A stretch of DNA of 64,000 nt from VRUE01 sp963770315 (GTDB taxonomy: Bacteria; Actinomycetota; Thermoleophilia; Solirubrobacterales; 70-9), in NCBI GenBank assembly GCA_963770315.1, contig CAVYPC010000002.1, positions 2,294,001 through 2,358,000 of the forward strand, in the 5' to 3' direction. Shown one piece after another: positions 7,798 through 17,029 of this stretch. A model generated the notes under the pieces. It was given only the letters and a program-made list of their open reading frames with translations. It had not been told where the DNA came from and made no database searches. The translations under genes and the position numbers were made by a program. Within the stretch, counting starts at the first letter, position 1. The number at the start of each line of letters is the position of its first letter.

Positions 7798-7832
7798 ACT
7801 CAAATGGTCGCGACGGGACGGCCGCACGTCGT

Positions 7833-7972
7833 TGTACATCGGTCCGAAGTTTTCGATAGCCCCCTCGCCCGCGTGTACATGCTCCGCATCCCGATCCCGC
7901 CCTCGTTCCTAGGCGGAGATGAATTGTTAATCCGGTACTGACTCGTCCACAGAGCGCCGCACGGGGTGTACA
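7833..7972. promoter_or_regulatory. Divergent control region with three TGTACA hexamers
   Basis: TGTACA occurs at 7833-7838, 7874-7879 and 7967-7972 between the S51 operon and the first TetR gene. In this GC-rich DNA three exact copies within 140 bases are unlikely to be chance. They resemble the half-sites at 348-364 and 25502-25517, so TetR binding is a reasonable guess. Confidence 0.4.
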
Positions 7973-8016
7973 ATCGCGTTTACCGAAACACTGCTGTCTG
8001 TGTTAGGAGCTTAGAG

Positions 8017-8748
8017 ATGTCCCCCACCGCACCGCCCAACGGCGGCACGCCCGCCCCCCAGGATCTAAGCGGCGTGATCGAGCAAGAGCGACTGCCGGCA
8101 GGGCGCGGGGATCTGGCTGAGCCGCTGATCGCCCACTCCCAGCGGGAACGGATCCTCGTCGCGATCGCGGACAGCTGCGCGACCAAGGGCTACAACGCGA
8201 CGACGATCGCCGACATCTGCGAGCCGGCAGGCGTCTCCCGGGCCACCTTCTACGAGCTGTTCAAGGACAAGGAGGACTGCTTCCACGCCGCGATGGAGGT
8301 CTCGCTGGCCGACGCGATGGGAAGGATCGTCTCGGTCTACTCGCCCGACAAGCCCTGGGCGACGATGGTCCGCGACGCCGCCGCGGAGTTCCTCGACCTG
8401 CTGGCGAGCCGCCCCGCCTTCGCTCGCATGGCGCTGGTCGAGGCGCCCGCCTCCGGCGATCGGGCATTCGAGCTCTACGCCTCGGGCAAGCGGGTGCTGC
8501 AGTCGCTGCTCGACCGCGGCCGCGACGATCCGGTCGAGGAGGAAGCGATCCCCTCCAGCGCCGGCCGAGCGGCGCTCTCCGGCGCCGAGTCGTTGATCGT
8601 CGGCCAGATCCTCGCCGGCAACGCCGAGCGCCTGCGCGAGCTGCTTCCGGACATCGTCTACATCACGACCGTCCCCTACCTCGGCCAGGAGGAGGCGCTG
8701 CGCCAGTCGCGCGAGGCCGAGAAGCTCCTGGGCCCACCCGGAGGCTGA
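8017..8748 (+). CDS. TetR/AcrR-family regulator, copy 1
   Basis: This 243-residue regulator has a 40-residue disordered Pro/Gly-rich N-terminus, then a TetR HTH containing TTIADICEPAGVSRATFYEL and FKDKEDCF. ATG 8017 follows AGGAG at a good distance; the earlier in-frame start at 7966 overlaps a TGTACA site. Two further TetR genes follow head to tail (5 bases, then 62 bases to the next start), so the three probably share a transcript. The ligand is unknown. The divergent S51 genes are candidate targets. Confidence 0.92.
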   Translation: MSPTAPPNGGTPAPQDLSGVIEQERLPAGRGDLAEPLIAHSQRERILVAIADSCATKGYNATTIADICEPAGVSRATFYELFKDKEDCFHAAMEVSLADAMGRIVSVYSPDKPWATMVRDAAAEFLDLLASRPAFARMALVEAPASGDRAFELYASGKRVLQSLLDRGRDDPVEEEAIPSSAGRAALSGAESLIVGQILAGNAERLRELLPDIVYITTVPYLGQEEALRQSREAEKLLGPPGG

Positions 8749-8753
8749 CCGGA

Positions 8754-9422
8754 GTGGAGCAGGCAGGGGTGGGAGACCGGTGGCGCCCTCCGCGCGGACG
8801 TCACCGGCTGCCGCCGGAGGTCGTCGCGCGCTCCCAGCGGGAGCGCCTGCTCGAGGCGGCGGTGCGTGTGGTGGCCGCGAAGGGCTACCGGGCGATGACC
8901 ATCGGCGACCTGACCGCCGAGGCGGGCGTGTCGCGCACCACCTTCTACGAGCTCTATGAAGACAAGGAGGCCTGCTTCCTGGCCGCCTACGACAACGCCG
9001 TCGAGATCCTGGTGCGGCGGGTCGTCAAGGCTTACGAGTCCGAGCAGGGCTGGCCGGAGCAAGCCGCTGCGGGCCTCGCGGCCCTGCTCGAGACGCTCGC
9101 CGAGGAGCCAGCGCTGGCGCGGCTCTCGCTGGTCGACATCGGCAACGCCGGGCCGGCGGCCCAGCGCCGCTACCGGGCGGCGATACAGAGGTTGACGCCC
9201 CTGTTCGAGGACGGGCGGGACTTCGCCCCCGGAGGCCGCAACCTGCCGGCGAATACCTCCCGGATGGCGATCGGCGGGGTCACCGGGCTGATCTCCGACG
9301 AGCTGGTCGCCGGCCGCGCCGAGCAGCTCCCAAGCTTGCTTTCAGACGTGCTTTTTGCCACGCTGGTCCCATATATCGGCCCGGACGCGGCTGCCAGGGA
9401 GGTGGACAGGCTGACTCGATAA
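8754..9422 (+). CDS. TetR/AcrR-family regulator, copy 2
   Basis: This 222-residue TetR protein starts at GTG 8754, five bases after the preceding TetR stop and behind a GGAG. The HTH reads MTIGDLTAEAGVSRTTFYEL followed by YEDKEACFLAAYD. The C-terminal half repeats the pattern of copies 3 and 4 (LARLSLVDI, GLISDELVAGRAEQLPSLL, LVPYIGP), so these are paralogues, not unrelated TetRs. The ligand is unknown. Confidence 0.92.
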   Translation: MEQAGVGDRWRPPRGRHRLPPEVVARSQRERLLEAAVRVVAAKGYRAMTIGDLTAEAGVSRTTFYELYEDKEACFLAAYDNAVEILVRRVVKAYESEQGWPEQAAAGLAALLETLAEEPALARLSLVDIGNAGPAAQRRYRAAIQRLTPLFEDGRDFAPGGRNLPANTSRMAIGGVTGLISDELVAGRAEQLPSLLSDVLFATLVPYIGPDAAAREVDRLTR

Positions 9423-9484
9423 ACGTCCACGTACACGTTGCCGCTATGATCCATATACCCGATAGTTCAACTCTGGCGGGTCCG

Positions 9485-10090
9485 ATGGCAGGCAGCGAAA
9501 CGCGGCGGAAACTGATCCTGGAGGCGATGGTGCGGGTCGTCGGCCGCAAGGGGTACAAGGCCACCGCGGTCGCCGACGTGATCGAGGAGGCCGGCGTCTC
9601 CCGCACGACCTTCTACAAGCACTTCGAGGACAAGCACGAATGCTTCCTCGCCGCCTACGACGTGATGGTCGAGCGGGTGCTCGACGAGGTGATCGCCAGC
9701 TGCGATGCCGAGCAGCCCTGGTTGGAGCGGATGCGGGTCGGGCTGACGACGATCGTCGAGAGGTTCGCTCTCGACCCCGAGCTGGCGCGCACCGCGATCG
9801 TCGAGGTCGCGGCGGCGGGGGCCGACGCCCGCCAGCGGCACTGGAACGCGATCGTCAGGTTCACCGAGTTCCTCGAGGACGGCGCGGAGCTGACCGGCGA
9901 CCGCGAGCTGCCCGACAACATCGCCCTGATGGCCGCCGGGGCCGTCTCCGGCCTGATCTTCGACGAGCTGCTGACCGGACGGGCGGAGCGGCTGCCCGAG
10001 CTGCTGCCCGACCTGCTCTTCGCGATGCTGGTCCCTTACATAGGCCCCGGCGCGGCGACCGAAGAGATGCGCAAAGCAGCGGCCGGCTGA
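9485..10090 (+). CDS. TetR/AcrR-family regulator, copy 3
   Basis: This 201-residue TetR has the HTH AVADVIEEAGVSRTTFYKHF and then EDKHECFLAAYD. ATG 9485 is chosen over 9446 because it makes the N-terminus (MAGSETRRK) line up with the paralogue at 25566 (MEQDGTRRG). The upstream gap contains a CGTACACG sequence. Its recognition helix is nearly the same as that of the 25566 protein, which predicts overlapping operators. Confidence 0.92.
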   Translation: MAGSETRRKLILEAMVRVVGRKGYKATAVADVIEEAGVSRTTFYKHFEDKHECFLAAYDVMVERVLDEVIASCDAEQPWLERMRVGLTTIVERFALDPELARTAIVEVAAAGADARQRHWNAIVRFTEFLEDGAELTGDRELPDNIALMAAGAVSGLIFDELLTGRAERLPELLPDLLFAMLVPYIGPGAATEEMRKAAAG

Positions 10091-10133
10091 GGCCCCGCGC
10101 CCCGCAGACCGCCCGCCTCCCCGGGTCTTAGCT

Positions 10134-10649
10134 CTAAAACGCGCCGATCTCGCGGCGCAGCTTGGCGCGCACGCGATGCAGGCGGACCTTGACCGTGCCG
10201 AGAGGGATGCCGAGGCGGTGGGCGATCGCCTCCTGGGTCAAGTCCTCGTCGTAGCGGAGCCGCACCAGCTGGCGATCGCGCTTGTTGAGCCGCTCCAGCG
10301 CCGCGTGCAGATCGGCCCGTTCGACCGTCGCCAGGACGCGCTCGTCGTCGCGGCCCTGCCAGGCATCGATCATGTCGGTCGGGGCCGGCCGCTTGCGGGC
10401 GAGCTCGCGCAGAGCCTCGTTGCGGACGATCGTCGCCAGCCAGGATTTGCGTGCCGCGTAGTTGCGCAGCGTGGTCCGTTTCCGCCAGGCCCGCACCACC
10501 GAGTCCTGGGCGATGTCTTCTGCCTCTGTGCGGTTCTTCGCGTAGCGGAAGGCGAAGCTCAGACAGATCCTGTGAACCTCGTCCCAGTTCCAGGACTCGC
10601 TCGGATCTGCTCCCCTGCCAACCCGATGATCGAGACGACGGACCTCCAC
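10134..10649 (-). CDS. RNA polymerase ECF-type sigma factor
   Basis: This 171-residue protein contains region 2 (FRYAKNRTEAEDIAQDSVVRAW, with the sigma2 DIAQ core) and region 4 (LNKRDRQLVRLRYDEDLTQEAIAHRLGIPLGTVKVRLHRV in two parts). The start is a GTG at 10649. No anti-sigma gene is adjacent: the downstream neighbour is a convergent TetR gene and the upstream neighbour is a divergent methyltransferase 65 bases away. It directs RNA polymerase to unknown promoters. Confidence 0.9.
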   Translation of the reverse strand: MEVRRLDHRVGRGADPSESWNWDEVHRICLSFAFRYAKNRTEAEDIAQDSVVRAWRKRTTLRNYAARKSWLATIVRNEALRELARKRPAPTDMIDAWQGRDDERVLATVERADLHAALERLNKRDRQLVRLRYDEDLTQEAIAHRLGIPLGTVKVRLHRVRAKLRREIGAF

Positions 10650-10714
10650 GATCGGATCAGACTAGCAGATTTGATCAATGAAACGATGTCAAACATTCAC
10701 TGGTCTTTGGCGGC

Positions 10715-11506
10715 GTGGATCCAGCAGCAGTCAAGCCGGGGGGCAAGTGGGCCGAGCGGGCCTACGAGGCGCTCGCGCCGGCCTACGACGACTTCACCGC
10801 CCACCACGACTATGAGCTGTGGCTGGGCAACCTCCTTCCCAAGCTCCAGGGCCACGGGCTGCGCGGGCACCGCCTGCTCGACGTCGGCTGCGGGACCGGG
10901 AAGAGCTTCCTGCCGATGCTCGAGCGGGGCTGGGAGGTCACCGCTTGCGACATCTCGCCCTCGATGCTGGAGCTGGCCCGAGCCAAGGCCGGGAACGCGG
11001 CGCAGCTATCGGTGGCGGACATGCGGGAGCTGCCGGTCTTCGGCGAGTTCGATCTCGTCTGGGCGCTGGACGACGCGGTCAACTACCTGCTCAGCGGGGA
11101 GGAACTCGGGAAGGCGCTGAGTGGGATGCGGGCCAACCTGGCCCCCGGCGGGCTGCTGATGTTCGATGTCAACACCCTGCAGGCCTACCGCACCTTCTTC
11201 GCCGAAGTCCAGAAGGTGGAGCGGGGCGGCCGGCGGTTGGTCTGGCGAGGCCAGGCCACGGCCGATACGCCGTCCGGCTCGATCAGCGAGGCACGTTTCG
11301 AAGTCGAGGCCGGAGACGACCGGGCGGACATCGAGACTCACCTGCACCGGCAACGGCACTTCCCCGAAGCGGAGGTGAGGGAGCTGCTCGAGGCCGCCGG
11401 ACTGAAGTGCCTCGACGTCTACGGGCACGGCTTCGACGCCATCCCGAAACAGCCGGTCGAAGAACTGGTCCACTCCAAGGCCGTTTACATCGCCTGCCGC
11501 GCCTGA
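10715..11506 (+). CDS. SAM-dependent class I methyltransferase
   Basis: This 263-residue Rossmann-type methyltransferase has motif I LLDVGCGTGKSFL, motif II VTACDISPSML and a post-motif DLVWALDDAVNYLL. This pattern is common in small-molecule methyltransferases. The start is GTG 10715. It is divergent from the ECF sigma gene and shares its short promoter region. The substrate is not inferable. Confidence 0.85.
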   Translation: MDPAAVKPGGKWAERAYEALAPAYDDFTAHHDYELWLGNLLPKLQGHGLRGHRLLDVGCGTGKSFLPMLERGWEVTACDISPSMLELARAKAGNAAQLSVADMRELPVFGEFDLVWALDDAVNYLLSGEELGKALSGMRANLAPGGLLMFDVNTLQAYRTFFAEVQKVERGGRRLVWRGQATADTPSGSISEARFEVEAGDDRADIETHLHRQRHFPEAEVRELLEAAGLKCLDVYGHGFDAIPKQPVEELVHSKAVYIACRA

Positions 11507-11712
11507 TCCCGGCATCCGCTCTCTCCCACAGCAACGGGCGAGCGCTGTGGGTGTTAGTCAACACCTTAATCTCCCATCCGCCACAACCAAGGCAGTCACT
11601 GACACACTTTGTGCGGCGTCCAATTTTCAGGAAATTAACCGAGCGTTCTAGTGGTGTTTTTGCCTTTAGGTTTGTGGCAAGGACTTTTCTAGGTACGCGT
11701 AAGTGTGGAGTT

Positions 11713-11740
11713 TTGGGCGTTGTAACTAGCTACTTATATT
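11713..11740 (+). promoter_or_regulatory. Putative promoter of the XRE gene in an AT-rich gap
   Basis: TTGGGC (11713-11718) and TATATT (11735-11740) are 16 bases apart, about 40 bases before the XRE start. The 272-base gap 11507-11778 is much richer in A/T than its surroundings and contains nothing else I can identify. Confidence 0.35.
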
Positions 11741-11778
11741 CTGTAGACTCGTAAGGAAATAGCTGGCAGGCTCGGCGC

Positions 11779-12036
11779 GTGTCGGAGGCGGCTCTAAAGG
11801 CTCTTGGCGAAGCGATACGTACGCGGCGGGGCGAAATCGACGGTCTCTCTCAGGAGGGGCTCGCCGACCTTGCTGGAATGCATCGCACTTACGTCAGCGA
11901 GATCGAGCGCGGGTTGAGAAATCCGAGCTTTCGCAACCTCTTCAAGCTCGCGGCAGCACTCGAAGTGCCGCTATCCGAGCTGGTCTCCCAGGCCGAGAGC
12001 ACAGTCGGTGACGATGCCCTGACTTCGGAGGCTTAG
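11779..12036 (+). CDS. XRE-family helix-turn-helix protein
   Basis: This 85-residue single-domain Cro/C1-type HTH protein has LSQEGLADLAGMHRTYVSEI, then ERGLRNPSFRNLFKLAAALE. The GMHRTYVSEIERG recognition region is the usual stand-alone actinobacterial XRE type. The start is GTG 11779. A perfect 10-bp inverted repeat follows the gene. It is isolated between a methyltransferase and tRNA-Asp in locally AT-rich DNA, a common insertion context. The target is unknown. Confidence 0.88.
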   Translation: MSEAALKALGEAIRTRRGEIDGLSQEGLADLAGMHRTYVSEIERGLRNPSFRNLFKLAAALEVPLSELVSQAESTVGDDALTSEA

Positions 12037-12041
12037 TTACA

Positions 12042-12092
12042 GAGTTCGAAGCAGCCCGAACTGTTAGCAAACGCTGACATCACTTCGAACTC
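12042..12092. repeat. Inverted repeat with 10-bp perfect arms after XRE gene
   Basis: GAGTTCGAAG (12042-12051) is exactly complementary to CTTCGAACTC (12083-12092), 31 bases apart. It lies directly after the XRE stop and could be a terminator or a paired operator. Confidence 0.5.
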
Positions 12093-12176
12093 ATCACAGT
12101 CCACACGCATTCGCCATGTTGGGTGGGTGATGGGTGAAACCGCCCGGCGAATTAGAAATTTCAGGGAGTCTCGATA

Positions 12177-12250
<74 letters not shown>

Positions 12251-12289
12251 TCTGGGATACGGGCAAGGGATCGCCCGCCGGGGATTATC

Positions 12290-13327
12290 TCAGGGTCGCT
12301 GGATTTGCAGCTTGAAGGCGCCGCCAGCACGGCGGGATGCGCGTATCGCGACCCGCAACCGGGACTGGCCGCAGACGGTGTAGTTGAGCTGATGCCCGGA
12401 GCCGAGGCCGTGGCGCGAGCTGCGCAGGACGCGGCCGGCCGGATTCAGCAGATCGAGGTCGTAGAGCGGCTTGCCGGCCGGGCGCAGGCTGACGGTGCCG
12501 TCGAGCGGCGTCCCGAAGGCCCTTACCGCCGATCCGTCATGGCGCGGAGGGAGGCGACCTTGCAGCTTGAAGACGCTCCGTCCCAACCAGGGGTCGAGGG
12601 CGTCCTCGCGGATCGCCTCGAAGGCGGCCTGGTTGGGCTCGAGCGAGTGCACCCAGCGCCAGGGCACGTCGCTTTCGGGGAAGCGCAGGTGGGCGAAGCT
12701 CTCGGCAAACGCCTCACCCGGATCGCGGAAGTAGTGCAGGCCCTCGTTGCCGGGGAAGAGAGCCCCGGCCCGCGAGCGCTGGCAGACGTGCTCGTAACTC
12801 GACCAGCGGGCGGTGCCCCAGTCGATCGCCGCCGGGAACGGCGGCGGGCTTTCGCGATGGCGGGCGACGTGGTGCCCGTACTCGTGAGCTAGTACGAATT
12901 CCCGACTCGCCCCGTCTGGGGCCTGGCTGTCGTTGCCGCTGAGGACGATTTTGTCTTCGCCGCCGTAATAGCAGGCCTGGGCGCCGTAGCCGCAATCGAA
13001 CTCGATCTGAGACGGAGTGTCGAGCTGGACGGTGAGCAGTTCCATCTCGAAGCCGTGGATCAGGGTGCCGAGGAAGTCGGCGATCTGCTGGGGGTCCGCG
13101 GCGGTGCAGGCGACTTGACAAGCGGGTGTGACCGAGATCGCGACGGTTTCGTCGCTGCCGTCGTCGATCGGGTAGCGGTCCTCTTCCGCGCTGGCGGAGA
13201 TGCGCGCCGAGCCCACGCTGGGCGTCGCGATCACGGTGTCGCGCGGCCGCGGCGCCCCGATCGCCGGGGCGGCGAGGAGAAGGATCATGGCTATGCCCGC
13301 AAGCGCCCCCGCCGGGCGCTTGCTCAA
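12290..13327 (-). CDS. Secreted zincin-like metalloprotease
   Basis: This 345-residue protein has a Sec signal peptide (KRPAGALAGIAMILLLAAPA) and no other membrane segment. The zinc motif HEYGHH lies in EFVLAHEYGHHVARH, with a possible third ligand in the downstream EAFAESFAHL helix (gluzincin-like ExxxD/E arrangement). Several cysteines in the N-terminal third (CQVACTA, DCGYGAQACYY) suggest disulfides. The C-terminal 90 residues look like a beta-rich domain (LDLLNPAGRVL, YTVCGQSRLRVAI). The closest named family is not certain, and the substrate is unknown. Confidence 0.8.
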   Translation of the reverse strand: MSKRPAGALAGIAMILLLAAPAIGAPRPRDTVIATPSVGSARISASAEEDRYPIDDGSDETVAISVTPACQVACTAADPQQIADFLGTLIHGFEMELLTVQLDTPSQIEFDCGYGAQACYYGGEDKIVLSGNDSQAPDGASREFVLAHEYGHHVARHRESPPPFPAAIDWGTARWSSYEHVCQRSRAGALFPGNEGLHYFRDPGEAFAESFAHLRFPESDVPWRWVHSLEPNQAAFEAIREDALDPWLGRSVFKLQGRLPPRHDGSAVRAFGTPLDGTVSLRPAGKPLYDLDLLNPAGRVLRSSRHGLGSGHQLNYTVCGQSRLRVAIRASRRAGGAFKLQIQRP

Positions 13328-13690
13328 GGAGCGGGCCCTGGGTCTATCTCATGCGCCTTTGCCGGCGGCGCGGCGGAGAACAGCGCCCCAGCCTCTTTGG
13401 TGCCGCTCGGAGCGGCCGAGGCGATGCGCGTGTCAGCCATCGGCGCCATCACGATTCGAGATCGCCGGGAGCACCGGGCGGAGCCCTGGCGCCGGGGTGC
13501 TTCCGGCCCTCATCAACTCCAACACGGTAGCTAGCCTGGCGCTGCGGTGGGGAAAACCATCGGCCGCGGCCGTACCGAGATTGGATGCGGCTGTCTGACC
13601 CGCGACTGCCGGCACCCTCGCCCCGCCCTCACCCGGCCCCCAGGCCGTACGGTTAGGGGCACGACCGCAACCGCCGACGGGAGGAGCGCA
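13328..13690. other. 363-base gap without a supported gene
   Basis: The frames here are open but look like shadow translation (Arg/Ala/Pro-rich, no recognisable domain). It separates the start of the secreted zincin (minus strand) from the MBL-fold gene (plus strand) and so must contain both promoters. I see no clear palindrome, RNA gene or repeat. Confidence 0.5.
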
Positions 13691-14434
13691 GTGATACTCG
13701 AGAGGACCGAGAACCCGATGTGGCTTTCGAACGCCTACCTGGTCGCCGACGAGGCGGACGGCACGGGGGTGCTGATCGATGGCAACGACGACCTCGGGCC
13801 GCTGCTCGAGCGGGCCGAGCGGGACGGGATCGAGATCACCCACGTCCTCGTCACCCACCCCCACCTCGACCACGTCGCCGGCCTGACCGAGGCGCGTCAG
13901 CGGCTCGGCAACCCGCCCCTGGTCGCCCATGCCGAGACGGCGGCCGAGCTCGGCGAGGAGGCGGAGACGATGGCCAACGGCGACAGATTGACCACCGGCG
14001 ACCTCGAGATCGAGGCGATCTCCACCCCCGGCCACGCTGCCGGCCACCTCGCCTTCCTCGTCAACGAAACCGACGTCTTCACCGCCGACGTCCTCTTCAA
14101 GGGGACGGTCGGGGGGACGATGGCGCCGGGGGCCAGCGGCTTCGCCGACCTCAAGGCCTCGGTGATGCGGCTGATGGAGCTGCCGCCGGAGACGCGGGTC
14201 CATCCCGGCCACCGCGAGCCGACGACGATCGGCGAGGAGGCGGAGGGCAACCCCTTCGTGCGGATCTGGCGCGGTCTGGACGAGACCGGCGAGGAGGAGG
14301 TCACCGTCTGGGACCGGCCGGCGACGCTGAAGCTCTGGGCCCCCGACTACGACGGCGGCAACAAGGCTTGGATCGTCTTCGGCGACGACGGGACCGAGGC
14401 CATCGTCGGCGGCTCGCAGGTGGTGCGCGGCTGA
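13691..14434 (+). CDS. MBL-fold metallo-hydrolase (glyoxalase II-like)
   Basis: This 247-residue protein has the metal motif THPHLDHVAG (HxHxDH), a second histidine in STPGHAAGHLAF, the aspartate in FTADVLFKG and the late histidine in RVHPGHREPT. These are complete for a dinuclear zinc site. The start is GTG 13691 behind GGGAGGAG; upstream extension to 13547 is low complexity. It most likely hydrolyses a thioester or similar; the substrate is unknown. A hairpin follows at 14481. Confidence 0.88.
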   Translation: MILERTENPMWLSNAYLVADEADGTGVLIDGNDDLGPLLERAERDGIEITHVLVTHPHLDHVAGLTEARQRLGNPPLVAHAETAAELGEEAETMANGDRLTTGDLEIEAISTPGHAAGHLAFLVNETDVFTADVLFKGTVGGTMAPGASGFADLKASVMRLMELPPETRVHPGHREPTTIGEEAEGNPFVRIWRGLDETGEEEVTVWDRPATLKLWAPDYDGGNKAWIVFGDDGTEAIVGGSQVVRG

Positions 14435-14480
14435 CTGCCGAACTTTAGCCGCGAAAAGCGCCGCGGACGGATATGCGATT

Positions 14481-14509
14481 GGAGTGCGGGGAGTTTGCCC
14501 CGACACTCC
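14481..14509 (+). terminator. Hairpin between MBL hydrolase and FtsH-like gene
   Basis: GGAGTG-CGGGG and CCCCG-A-CACTCC form an 11-bp stem with one bulge and a 6-base loop. It lies 46 bases after the MBL stop and 20 bases before the FtsH-like start, so it could be a terminator or a leader hairpin. Confidence 0.5.
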
Positions 14510-14528
14510 GCGTTGACTCTGTGAAGCC

Positions 14529-16097
14529 ATGCATCTAGCCCAAGCGCTTACGGCAACCGAAATCCAGAACTTCTTCTTCGACTGGTACCCGATCTTCGGG
14601 GTCGTCTTCATGTTCGGCCTGCTGATCGTCTTCGTCACACTGCTGCGCGGGACGATGGGCACGACCAAGCCCGAGACCGTCAAGGCGAGCAAGACCGAGC
14701 CGGTGCTCTGGGAGGAGGTGCAGGGAGTCGACGCTGCCAAGGACGAGCTGATGGACGTTGCCGAGTGGCTGCGCGACCCCGACCGCTTCGCCGCGCTCGG
14801 CGCGCAGCCGCCGCGCGGCGTGCTGCTGTTCGGGCCGCCGGGGACCGGCAAGACGATGCTGGCGCGGGCGGTCGCCGCCCAGGCCGGCGTCGACTTCTTC
14901 TCGGCCTCGGGATCGAGCTTCGTAGAGATGTTCGTAGGGAGGGGAGCCGCCCGCATCCGGCGCCTGTTCAAGGAGGCGCGCAAGTCGGGCCGGGCCGTCA
15001 TCTTCATCGACGAGCTGGACGCGGTCGGGGGGGCGCGCAGCAGCGGCGGTGGAGATGGCGGCTCGAGCGAGCGCGAGCAGGCGCTCAACCAGCTGCTGGT
15101 CGAGCTCGACGGCTTCGAGAAGGATCCGGGGACGGTGATCGTGATCGCCGCCTCCAACTACGTCGACAAGCTCGACAAGGCGCTGCTGCGGCCGGGCCGC
15201 TTCGACCGCCAGGTGCTGGTGGCGCCGCCGGACCGCGACGGCCGCGAGGCGATCCTGCGCGCGCACGCCAAGGGCAAGCCGCTCGGGCCCGACCTCGACC
15301 TGACCGACGTGGCGCGCAAGACGACCGGGATGACCGGCGCCCAGCTCGCCAACGCGCTCAACGAGGCCGCGATCATCGCCGGCCGCGCGGGGCGCCGGGC
15401 GATGGCGCGCGAGGATCTCGACGAGGCGCTGCTGCGCCAATCGGTCGGCTCCCAGCAGGCGCGGCGACTGAGCCAGAAGGAGCGGCGGATCGTCGCCTAC
15501 CACGAGGCCGGGCACGCGCTCTGCCGCAGGCTGCTGGGGCTGGACCCCCCGGAGATCCTGAGCATCGTCCCGCGCGGGCCGGCGCTCGGCTTCGTCGGCC
15601 ACTCGCCGCAGGAGGACACCTACCTGAAGTCGCACGACGAGCTGCTCGACGAGCTGGTCACCCTGCTGGGCGGTCGCGCCGCCGAGGAAGAGGTGCTGAA
15701 CGAGTCCTACTCGGGGGCGGTCGACGACCTCGCGCGGGTGCACATGGTCTGCAAGCAGATGGTCGCCGAATTCGGCATGGGGGTCGCGCTGGACGCCGAC
15801 GGGGCGCCGCCGATCGCGCTGCCGACCGACAACTACGCCCTCTCGGACCGCACCCGCCGCGACGTCGACCTGGCGGCGATGAGCCTGGCGCGCGAGGCAT
15901 ACCGGCGAGCGCGGGCGCTGCTGGCCGACAACCGCGAATGCCTCGACGACCTCGCCGCCAACGCGCTGGAGCGCGAGACGCTCACCCGCGAGGACCTCGA
16001 CGAGATATTCGCCGCCCACGAGCTGCGGGAAAAGCACATGCCGAGCGCGATCCCGGCAGCGGTCGTGCTCTCCTCGGAGCCGCCGGCGCCGGAGTAG
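14529..16097 (+). CDS. FtsH-type membrane AAA+ zinc protease, short form
   Basis: This 522-residue protein has one N-terminal membrane segment (PIFGVVFMFGLLIVFVTLL), whereas standard FtsH has two with a periplasmic domain. The AAA module has Walker A GPPGTGKT (102-109), Walker B IFIDELDA (158-165), the FVGRGAARIR pore-loop region and RPGRFDR (221-227). The protease domain has YHEAGHA (H325, H329) and a later EEVLNESYSGAVDDL that supplies the third ligand. It should degrade membrane or cytosolic proteins at the inner membrane. The short N-terminus suggests it is a second FtsH paralogue and not the housekeeping copy. Confidence 0.92.
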   Translation: MHLAQALTATEIQNFFFDWYPIFGVVFMFGLLIVFVTLLRGTMGTTKPETVKASKTEPVLWEEVQGVDAAKDELMDVAEWLRDPDRFAALGAQPPRGVLLFGPPGTGKTMLARAVAAQAGVDFFSASGSSFVEMFVGRGAARIRRLFKEARKSGRAVIFIDELDAVGGARSSGGGDGGSSEREQALNQLLVELDGFEKDPGTVIVIAASNYVDKLDKALLRPGRFDRQVLVAPPDRDGREAILRAHAKGKPLGPDLDLTDVARKTTGMTGAQLANALNEAAIIAGRAGRRAMAREDLDEALLRQSVGSQQARRLSQKERRIVAYHEAGHALCRRLLGLDPPEILSIVPRGPALGFVGHSPQEDTYLKSHDELLDELVTLLGGRAAEEEVLNESYSGAVDDLARVHMVCKQMVAEFGMGVALDADGAPPIALPTDNYALSDRTRRDVDLAAMSLAREAYRRARALLADNRECLDDLAANALERETLTREDLDEIFAAHELREKHMPSAIPAAVVLSSEPPAPE

Positions 16098-16109
16098 CAT
16101 CTCCACTCG

Positions 16110-17003
16110 GTGGAGGCTGAGCGAAACGCCGAGGAGCACTACTTCCCCCCGGGGCGATCGATGGCGCGCCGGGTCCACGGCGAGCGCTCGGTCGGCCTCC
16201 TCTACGGGCAGCGGGCGCTGCTGATCGGCGCGCTGGAACCGCTCACCTACACCGGCACGATGCTCTCGACCTTGTCTGGCAACCGCCCTTTCGAGCGGTT
16301 GACGCGCACGGCGAAGATCCAGGAGACGGTGTTTCTGGGCACCCGGGAGGAGGCTGACGCGGCACTGGCGAAAGTGCGCCGGCTGCACGAGACGATCAAG
16401 GGCAAGCTTCCGGAGCCAGCGGGGAGATTCCCGGCGGGAACCCCCTACTCGGCCTTTGATCCCGAGCTGATGCTGTGGACGCTGGCGGTGATCGCCGATT
16501 CGGGCCGCGCGATGTACGAGACGTTGGTTCGACCGCTCGACCCCGAGGAGCTGGAGGCGCTGTGGCAGGACTACGTCCGCTTCGGCCAGTTGTTCGGGCT
16601 GCCATCCAGCGAGGTTCCGGGGAGCTACGTCGAGTTCAAGGCTTGGTTCGATGGCATGCTTGCCGCTCCCGACCTGCAGGTGACCGATCACGGTCTGGAG
16701 ATGGCCCCACTGGTGGCGTTCCGTCAGCCGGTGCCCATACCCGCACGGGGCAATATCGCGCTACAGAACCACATGGTCAAGGGAACGCTGCCCCCTCGTG
16801 TGCGGGAGATTTTCGGCATCCGCTGGAATGGCGCGCATGAGGCCAGCTTCCGTGCAATCGTCGCCGCTCACAGGAGCGCCCGCCGCGCCCTTCCACGACG
16901 TATGCGGCGGGGCCGCAACGACGTCTTCTTCGACGTCGTCACCGAGTCCGAGCGGCGACGTGGCGGCACGGTGACGCCCCAGCTCCGCACCGGCGCCCCC
17001 TGA
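16110..17003 (+). CDS. MpaB/DUF2236-family oxygenase-like protein
   Basis: This 297-residue protein matches the DUF2236 (latex-clearing/MpaB-like) pattern. MARRVHGERSVGLLYGQRAL comes at the start, followed by RTAKIQETVFLGTREEAD and AKVRRLHETIKG, then DPELMLWTLAVIADS and a YVRFGQLFGLPSSEVP segment. Members are haem-dependent oxygenases or of unknown function. It starts at GTG 16110, 12 bases after FtsH, and is followed by a zinc-ribbon micro-protein, so the three may be cotranscribed. Confidence 0.82.
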   Translation: MEAERNAEEHYFPPGRSMARRVHGERSVGLLYGQRALLIGALEPLTYTGTMLSTLSGNRPFERLTRTAKIQETVFLGTREEADAALAKVRRLHETIKGKLPEPAGRFPAGTPYSAFDPELMLWTLAVIADSGRAMYETLVRPLDPEELEALWQDYVRFGQLFGLPSSEVPGSYVEFKAWFDGMLAAPDLQVTDHGLEMAPLVAFRQPVPIPARGNIALQNHMVKGTLPPRVREIFGIRWNGAHEASFRAIVAAHRSARRALPRRMRRGRNDVFFDVVTESERRRGGTVTPQLRTGAP

Positions 17004-17029
17004 GCAAGCCGCCGCCGCGCTGGTGGGCG

